Source: Pseudarthrobacter sp.
GTDB taxonomy: Bacteria > Actinomycetota > Actinomycetes > Actinomycetales > Micrococcaceae
Assembly (NCBI GenBank): GCA_013362385.1
Contig: JABFWC010000466.1
Coordinates: 1-11,512, forward strand
Length of the DNA: 11,512 nt
Direction of reading: 5' to 3'
A model generated the notes under the pieces. That model saw only the letters and a list, made by a program, of their open reading frames with translations. It had not been told where the DNA came from and did no database searches. Made by a program: the position numbers and the translations under genes. Shown piece after piece: positions 6,764 to 11,512 of the stretch. Each line of letters opens with the position of its first letter. The first letter of the stretch is position 1.

Positions 6764-7869
6764 TGAGCACAGCGCCAGGAAGCGCGACGGACAACGCCGA
6801 CATTCTCTTCGAACGCCGCGGCGGACTCGCGGTCTGTACCCTCAACCGGCCCAGGGCCGTCAACGCCCTCACCGCCGGCATGGTGGAGATGCTCCTGGCG
6901 CAGCTGACTGCATGGGAGAAGGACGACGACGTCTCCACCGTCCTCATCCAGGGCGCCGGAGAGCGCGGCCTCTGCGCAGGCGGAGACATCGTGGCGATCT
7001 ACGAGGACATGCTGCGCGGCGGGAACGCGACGGCCGATTTCTGGCGGACGGAGTACCGCGTCAATTCGCTGATCGCCCGGTATCCCAAACCCTACGTGGC
7101 ACTGATGGACGGACTGGTCCTGGGCGGCGGGGTGGGCGTTTCCGCGCACGGGGACGTCCGCGTCGTCACCGAGCGCACCCGCACGGGGATGCCCGAAACC
7201 ACCATCGGGTTCGCACCCGACGTCGGCGGGACCTTCCTGCTCTCGCGCGCGCCCGGGGAAACCGGAACGCACGCAGCCCTCACCGGGGCGCACCTGGACG
7301 CCGGGGACGCACTGTTCCTCGGCCTGGCGGACCACTTCGTCCCGTCCCGGGCGCTGCCCCGCGTGGTGGACGCGCTGGAGCACGGAAGTCCGGCAGACGC
7401 CGTCGCCCGTTACGCCGGGCAGGCTCCCGCCTCCACCCTGGCGGCGCAGCAGGAGTGGATTGATGCCTGCTACGCGTCCGACGACGCCGAGGACATCGTG
7501 CGCCGGCTTCGCCGCTGGGACGGGCCCGGGAGCCAGGACGCCGCAGGCGCCGCGGACTCAATCGAGGCCAAGTCACCCACCTCGGTGAAGGTGACCCTGG
7601 CGTCCCTGCGGCGGGCGAAGGACCTGACCCTGGACGAGGCCCTGGCCCAGGAATACCGGGCGGGGCTGCGGTTTTTGGCGGGACCTGACTTCCGCGAGGG
7701 CATTCGCGCGCAGGTGGTGGACAAGGACCGGAACCCGCAGTGGAAACCCGCCACGCTGGGCGAGGTCCTCCCGGCCCAGGTGGACCGGTTCTTCCAGCCC
7801 CTGGAGGGCCGGGAGCTGGATCTGGAGCCAAACCCGGAACTGTTGGAAAAGGAGCCCGGCCATGCCTGA
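6763..7869 (+). CDS. 3-hydroxyisobutyryl-CoA hydrolase (crotonase superfamily)
   Basis: This enzyme hydrolyses 3-hydroxyisobutyryl-CoA to free 3-hydroxyisobutyrate and CoA in valine catabolism. The protein is 368 aa, longer than a simple enoyl-CoA hydratase and typical of hydrolases of the human HIBCH type. The CoA-binding crotonase core is at 21-34 and 66-78 (RGLCAGGDIVAIY), and the oxyanion-hole loop is LGGGVGVS (120-127). MPET (143-146) and PDVGG (152-156) place E145 and D153 at the acidic active-site positions of HIBCH. A helical C-terminal domain (about 230-368) follows, again as in HIBCH. The ATG at 6763 follows GGAAGGAAG and shares its A with the mmsA stop. The frame is also open further upstream, but that sequence lies inside mmsA and does not resemble the family. 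Confidence 0.9.
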   Translation: MSTAPGSATDNADILFERRGGLAVCTLNRPRAVNALTAGMVEMLLAQLTAWEKDDDVSTVLIQGAGERGLCAGGDIVAIYEDMLRGGNATADFWRTEYRVNSLIARYPKPYVALMDGLVLGGGVGVSAHGDVRVVTERTRTGMPETTIGFAPDVGGTFLLSRAPGETGTHAALTGAHLDAGDALFLGLADHFVPSRALPRVVDALEHGSPADAVARYAGQAPASTLAAQQEWIDACYASDDAEDIVRRLRRWDGPGSQDAAGAADSIEAKSPTSVKVTLASLRRAKDLTLDEALAQEYRAGLRFLAGPDFREGIRAQVVDKDRNPQWKPATLGEVLPAQVDRFFQPLEGRELDLEPNPELLEKEPGHA

Positions 7870-8866
7870 AAAGCACACAGTAGCCTTCCTGGGGCTGGGG
7901 CACATGGGTGCCCCCATGGCCGTCAACCTGGTGAGGGCCGGGCATCAGGTCACCGGATTCGACGTCGTGCCGGCAGCTCTGGAAGCAGCCCGCCAGCGCG
8001 GCGTGCCAACTGCAGGCAGCGCGGCTGATGCGGCGGCGGGGGCCGACATTGTCCTGACCATGTTCCAGACCGGCCAGCAGGTGCTTGACGCCTACCGCGG
8101 CGGGAACGGGCAACCGGGGCTGCTGCAGGCCGCCGCTGCGGGAACCATGTTCCTGGACTGTTCCACCATCAACGTCGACGAAGCACGGGAAGCGGCCGCC
8201 CTTGCCGTCCAGGCCGGCCACCGTTCGGTCGATGCCCCCGTTTCCGGCGGCGTCGTGGGTGCCGAGGCCGGAACCCTGACATTCATGGTCGGCGGCGAGG
8301 CCGAGGACTTCCAGGCGGTCCTGCCGCTCCTGGAAGCCATGGGCAAACGGGTGGTCCACTGCGGAGCCCACGGTGCGGGCCAGGCCGCCAAGGTCTGCAA
8401 CAACCTGATCCTGGGGGTTTCGATGATCGCGGTCAGCGAAGCTTTCGTCCTGGGCGAGCAACTGGGCCTGAGCCACCAGGCCCTGTTCGATGTGGCGTCA
8501 GCCGCCTCGGGCCAGTGCTGGGCGCTAACCACCAATTGTCCCGTGCCCGGGCCCGTTCCCGGCAGCCCCGCGAACCGGGATTACCAGCCGGGGTTCGCGG
8601 GCGCGCTCATGGCCAAGGACCTCAACCTTGCCGTCAACGCCCTGCGCAGCACCAACGTGGCCGGGCGGATGGGCCCGCTCGCCGCTGAAATCTACGGTAG
8701 GTTTGCCGCGGAAGGCGGCGCGGGCCGGGACTTCTCCGCGATCATCACGGACATCCGGAACAAATCCGAACAGCAGGCCCTGGCGGCTGCGGGGGAGGCT
8801 TCCGGCCGAGAGCGGGCAGAGGGCCGCCGCGCCACGACCGCACACGACGACGGGAGCCCTGAATGA
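7862..8866 (+). CDS. mmsB: 3-hydroxyisobutyrate dehydrogenase, with C-terminal tail
   Basis: This NAD(P)-dependent enzyme oxidises 3-hydroxyisobutyrate to methylmalonate semialdehyde, the substrate of MmsA. The Rossmann dinucleotide loop GLGHMG (11-16) is followed by FDV at 33-35, and the acidic residue suggests NAD+ preference. The substrate loop is DAPVSGG (124-130), the catalytic lysine is K177 in [11 protein letters not shown], and GQCWAL (217-222) and MAKDLNLA (250-257) are typical of true HIBADH enzymes. The 334 residues exceed the usual ~295-300. The catalytic protein appears to end near DFSAIITDI (290-298), leaving about 30 Ala/Arg/Glu-rich residues of low complexity. The start overlaps the hydrolase gene by 8 bp, with AAAAGGAG at 7847-7854 placed correctly. 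The stop overlaps the next gene by 4 bp. Confidence 0.95.
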   Translation: MPEKHTVAFLGLGHMGAPMAVNLVRAGHQVTGFDVVPAALEAARQRGVPTAGSAADAAAGADIVLTMFQTGQQVLDAYRGGNGQPGLLQAAAAGTMFLDCSTINVDEAREAAALAVQAGHRSVDAPVSGGVVGAEAGTLTFMVGGEAEDFQAVLPLLEAMGKRVVHCGAHGAGQAAKVCNNLILGVSMIAVSEAFVLGEQLGLSHQALFDVASAASGQCWALTTNCPVPGPVPGSPANRDYQPGFAGALMAKDLNLAVNALRSTNVAGRMGPLAAEIYGRFAAEGGAGRDFSAIITDIRNKSEQQALAAAGEASGRERAEGRRATTAHDDGSPE

Positions 8867-9639
8867 CCGAGTACGCCAACATCCTGGTGGAGCAGAGGGG
8901 CCGGGTGGGCCTGGTGACCCTGAACCGGCCCTCGGCGTTGAACGCGCTGAACAAGGCCACGATGGAAGAGGTGGTTTCGGCCGTTTCCGCCATGGATGCC
9001 GATCCGGGCGTAGGAGCGGTGGTGGTTACCGGCTCGGGGAAGGCGTTCGCAGCAGGAGCAGACATTAAGGAAATGGCGGACCAGGGGTACATGGACATGT
9101 ATGCCGCTGACTGGTTCCGCGGCTGGGAGGATTTCACCAGGCTGCGGATACCGACCGTCGCGGCTGTGGCGGGGTTCGCCTTGGGCGGCGGGTGCGAACT
9201 GGCCATGATGTGCGACCTCATCGTCGCCGGGGACAACGCGAAATTCGGGCAGCCTGAAATCAACCTCGGAGTGCTGCCGGGCATGGGCGGGTCCCAGCGG
9301 CTCACCCGGGCGGTGGGCAAGGCGAAGGCCATGGACCTGATCCTGACGGGCAGGTTCATCGGCGCGGAGGAGGCCGAACGCTGCGGCCTGGTGTCCCGCG
9401 TGGTTCCGGCGGAGGATGTGGTGGACGAGGCGCTCCAGGCAGCCGCCGTCATTGCCTCCAAGTCCAAGCCGGTGGCGATGGCGGCCAAGGAGGCGGTGAA
9501 TGCCGCGTTCGAAACGGGGCTGGCCCAGGGTGTCCTCTTCGAACGCAGGCTTTTCCATTCCCTGTTCGCCACCGAGGACCAGAAGGAAGGCATGGCGGCA
9601 TTCGCGCAGAAACGGGAACCGGAGTTCAAGCACCGGTAA
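8863..9639 (+). CDS. Enoyl-CoA hydratase
   Basis: This crotonase-family enzyme adds water across the double bond of an enoyl-CoA. In this setting the likely substrate is methacrylyl-CoA, giving 3-hydroxyisobutyryl-CoA. The 258-aa length is exactly that of bacterial crotonases. The oxyanion-hole motifs are [11 protein letters not shown] (61-71) and [10 protein letters not shown] (105-114). The two catalytic glutamates E112 and E132 are 20 residues apart, as in rat mitochondrial crotonase. GMGGSQRL (140-147) and a C-terminal helix with FATEDQKEG complete the pattern. GGGAG-type ribosome site GGGAG (8852-8856) is six bases before the ATG, which overlaps the mmsB stop as ATGA. A more general fatty-acid hydratase role is possible, but the operon context favours valine. 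Confidence 0.92.
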   Translation: MTEYANILVEQRGRVGLVTLNRPSALNALNKATMEEVVSAVSAMDADPGVGAVVVTGSGKAFAAGADIKEMADQGYMDMYAADWFRGWEDFTRLRIPTVAAVAGFALGGGCELAMMCDLIVAGDNAKFGQPEINLGVLPGMGGSQRLTRAVGKAKAMDLILTGRFIGAEEAERCGLVSRVVPAEDVVDEALQAAAVIASKSKPVAMAAKEAVNAAFETGLAQGVLFERRLFHSLFATEDQKEGMAAFAQKREPEFKHR

Positions 9640-9650
9640 AAGGGGGCGCA

Positions 9651-10304
9651 ATGTGGACACCAATGGCCGACGCAGCCAGCCCCACCGAGGGCCTGACCGG
9701 GATGGTGGGCGCTGCCGCGCGTGCCATCGACACCTTGGGCGAGTGGGGCGTCGGTGCGTTCACGCTGGCGGAGACCGTGGTGCCCCCCGTCCCCAGCGAG
9801 GTGATCCTGCCCCTCTCCGGCTACCTCGCAGAGCAGGGGTCGCTGAATCTGGTCCTCGTCTTTGCCACCAGCACCCTCGGCGCCTACCTGGGCGCACTGT
9901 TCCTGTACTGGCTGGGGGCCAAACTCGGGCTTGAACGCTCGATCCGGGGACTGTCGAAGCTTCCCCTGGTGGACCGCGAAGACTTCGAGCACGCGGCCAG
10001 CTGGTTCCGGCGGCACGGCAGGTCCTCCATTTTCTTCGGCCGGCTGCTGCCCGGGGTCCGCAGCCTGATCTCACTCCCCGCAGGGGCCGCGTCCATGCCG
10101 TTGGGCACCTTCACCCTGTTCACGCTTGCCGGCAGCGGGCTGTGGAACGCTGTCCTTATCGGCCTGGGCTACCTCCTGGGCACGCAGTACCGGCTGATCG
10201 AGGAATACTCCCGCTTCCTCAACTATGCGGTGTATGCAGCCCTTGGGGTCGCGGTGGTCCTGCTCGTCGTCCGGCGCGTCCGGCGCGTCGAGGCGCGGCG
10301 CTGA
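9651..10304 (+). CDS. DedA-family (VTT/SNARE-associated domain) membrane protein
   Basis: This is an integral membrane protein of the DedA family, whose members are linked to undecaprenyl-phosphate or phospholipid translocation, envelope integrity and drug tolerance. It is 217 aa. The conserved re-entrant segment is ETVVPPVPSEVILPLSG (41-57) with E41 and E50, and the second signature is FFGRLLPGVRSLISLPAGAASM (128-149) with R131 and R137. Helices are predicted around 66-90, 150-177 and 190-207, and the C-terminus is strongly basic (RRVRRVEARR). The first ATG is chosen because AGGGGG ends four bases earlier; a second ATG four codons on is possible. It starts 11 bp after the hydratase gene and ends 14 bp before the dehydrogenase gene, so it is embedded in the catabolic operon despite having no known role in that pathway. 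Confidence 0.92.
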   Translation: MWTPMADAASPTEGLTGMVGAAARAIDTLGEWGVGAFTLAETVVPPVPSEVILPLSGYLAEQGSLNLVLVFATSTLGAYLGALFLYWLGAKLGLERSIRGLSKLPLVDREDFEHAASWFRRHGRSSIFFGRLLPGVRSLISLPAGAASMPLGTFTLFTLAGSGLWNAVLIGLGYLLGTQYRLIEEYSRFLNYAVYAALGVAVVLLVVRRVRRVEARR

Positions 10305-10318
10305 GGACGCGGGCCTAC

Positions 10319-11512
10319 GTGAGCGCCGAGGAACCGGCCGGAGTCCCGGCCTTCCAGGATGCCGACCTGATGCATGTGACGGACCTCCTGGCTGGCCCGG
10401 AGCGCGAGCGGTATATGCGGGTGCGGGAGTTCCTGCAGTCCTCCGTCCGGGACCAGTCCATTGGGTACTGGAACCGTGAGGAGTTTCCCCTTGCCCTGGT
10501 GAGTGAACTGGGACGGCAGGGACTGGGCGCTCTCCAGCTCGATGGCAGCTCCATCCTGTTAAAGGGCCTGATGTACGTGGAGCTGGCCAGGGCCGACGTC
10601 TCCCTTTCCGCCCTGGCCGGGATCCACAATGAACTGATCGTGGGCATGATCAGCCAGCTTGGATCCGAGGAGCAGAAGCGGCGCTGGCTCCCGGGCCTGC
10701 GGGATTTCAGCGCGCTGGGAGCCTTTGCACTGACCGAGCCGGACCACGGCTCGGACATCTCCCGGGCGCTGGGGACCACGGCTGCCCGCGACGGCGCCCA
10801 CTGGATCCTCAATGGTGCCAAGCGCTGGATCGGTGCGGGAACCATCGCCGACTTCGCCCTGGTGTGGGCCCGGGACACGGCAGACGGCGGGATCAAGGGC
10901 TTTCTCGTGGAGACGGACCGCCCGGGCTATCAGGCCACCAAGATTTCCAACAAGATCGGCCTGCGGATCATGCAGAACGCCGACATCAGCCTTGCCGACG
11001 TTCGCATCCCGGCCGCCAACCTGCTGCCAGGGGCCACGCGTTTCGCAGCGGCCCAGGGCCTGCTCCGCGATTCTCGCGCCTGGGTGGGCTGGCAGGCGGC
11101 CGGTATCCAGCTGGCCGCGTTCGACCTGGCCCGCAGCTATTCACTGGCCCGGAACCAGTTCGGCCGCAAGCTTGCAGGTTTCCAGCTGGTCCAGCAGCAG
11201 CTCGCCGACATTCTGGGCAACGCCTCCGCTTCCCTCGCCCTGATGGTGGAGCTTGCGCGGATCCAGGAGTCGGGGAAACTGGAGATGGCGCAGGCGGCCA
11301 TGGCCAAGGCAACCACCACGCGCCTTGCCCGCGCCTCCGTGGCGATGGGCCGTTCCCTCTTGGGCGGCAACGGCATCAGCGCCGACTACGGAATGGGCAA
11401 GCTGTTTGGCGATGCGGAGATCCTGTACACCTACGAAGGCAGCTTCGAGGTCAACTCACTGCTGGTGGGCCGCGCCGTCACCGGCATCTCTGCCTTCACC
11501 GAGTCCGGCTAA
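10319..11512 (+). CDS. Acyl-CoA dehydrogenase (or oxidase), GCDH/ACX4-like; candidate isobutyryl-CoA dehydrogenase
   Basis: This FAD enzyme desaturates an acyl-CoA at the alpha-beta position. From the GTG at 10319 it is 397 aa, normal for the family. An ATG at codon 18 is a possible later start, and the frame open further upstream lies inside the DedA gene. Landmarks are LTEPDHGSD (138-146), NGAKRWIG (flavin/substrate region), NKIGLR, RNQFGRKLAGFQLVQ, LLGGNGI, and the catalytic-base motif TYEG with E373. The whole C-terminal half reads like the glutaryl-CoA dehydrogenase and plant ACX4 branch. However, the position of the GCDH glutarate-binding arginine appears to be S97, which argues against glutaryl-CoA. 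The neighbours point to isobutyryl-CoA as substrate. It is the last gene in the window. The start follows only a weak GAGG 12 bases away. Confidence 0.88.
   Translation: MSAEEPAGVPAFQDADLMHVTDLLAGPERERYMRVREFLQSSVRDQSIGYWNREEFPLALVSELGRQGLGALQLDGSSILLKGLMYVELARADVSLSALAGIHNELIVGMISQLGSEEQKRRWLPGLRDFSALGAFALTEPDHGSDISRALGTTAARDGAHWILNGAKRWIGAGTIADFALVWARDTADGGIKGFLVETDRPGYQATKISNKIGLRIMQNADISLADVRIPAANLLPGATRFAAAQGLLRDSRAWVGWQAAGIQLAAFDLARSYSLARNQFGRKLAGFQLVQQQLADILGNASASLALMVELARIQESGKLEMAQAAMAKATTTRLARASVAMGRSLLGGNGISADYGMGKLFGDAEILYTYEGSFEVNSLLVGRAVTGISAFTESG

Noticed and set aside
7280..8476. Long open frame on the minus strand opposite the hydrolase gene and mmsB
   Set aside because: Its translation is Pro/Gly/Arg-rich low-complexity sequence, and it is a shadow of two clear genes on the other strand.
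8745..10016. Long open frame on the minus strand opposite mmsB, the hydratase gene and dedA
   Set aside because: It runs antisense to three well-recognised genes, has no family resemblance, and long antisense frames are expected in high-GC coding DNA.
10142..10318. N-terminal extension of the acyl-CoA dehydrogenase into the dedA gene
   Set aside because: The extra 59 residues are the dedA coding region in another frame and are Arg/Pro/Gly-rich. The protein is full length from the GTG at 10319.
1..11512. Mobile elements, CRISPR arrays, tRNA or rRNA genes, toxin-antitoxin or phage-defence modules
   Set aside because: None was seen. All large frames belong to transport, regulation, repair or catabolism, and no spaced repeats or transposase motifs were found.

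Overview
The window is high-GC DNA with dense, overlapping genes, ATG/GTG starts and actinobacterial protein families. The overall look fits a soil Micrococcaceae such as Arthrobacter or Pseudarthrobacter; that genus-level guess rests on style, not on any marker gene. No mobile element, CRISPR array, rRNA or tRNA was seen.

Region A (1-3329, + strand) is the distal end of a carbohydrate ABC importer operon. It holds a MalF-type permease cut by the left edge, a MalG-type permease, a small two-helix membrane protein whose start overlaps the malG-like stop, and, after a 196-bp gap, a LacI-family regulator. The solute-binding protein presumably lies upstream. No ATPase gene is present here.

Region B (3384-5106, - strand) is a probable two-gene unit. 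xthA (exonuclease III) has a GTG start with no clear Shine-Dalgarno site and a -10-like box at leaderless distance. Downstream of it is a 293-aa protein of unknown function.

Region C (5267-11512, + strand) is a compact six-gene operon, divergent from xthA: mmsA, a 3-hydroxyisobutyryl-CoA hydrolase gene, mmsB, an enoyl-CoA hydratase gene, a DedA-family membrane protein gene and an acyl-CoA dehydrogenase gene. The five enzymes could carry out every step of lower valine catabolism: isobutyryl-CoA to methacrylyl-CoA, 3-hydroxyisobutyryl-CoA, 3-hydroxyisobutyrate, methylmalonate semialdehyde and propionyl-CoA. The genes overlap or sit within 14 bp of one another, so one transcript with coupled translation is likely.

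The most interesting points are the acyl-CoA dehydrogenase, which resembles the glutaryl-CoA dehydrogenase/plant ACX4 clade but lacks the glutarate-binding arginine; the DedA gene inside a catabolic operon; and the candidate leaderless xthA. I do not see a clearly undescribed defence or mobile system.
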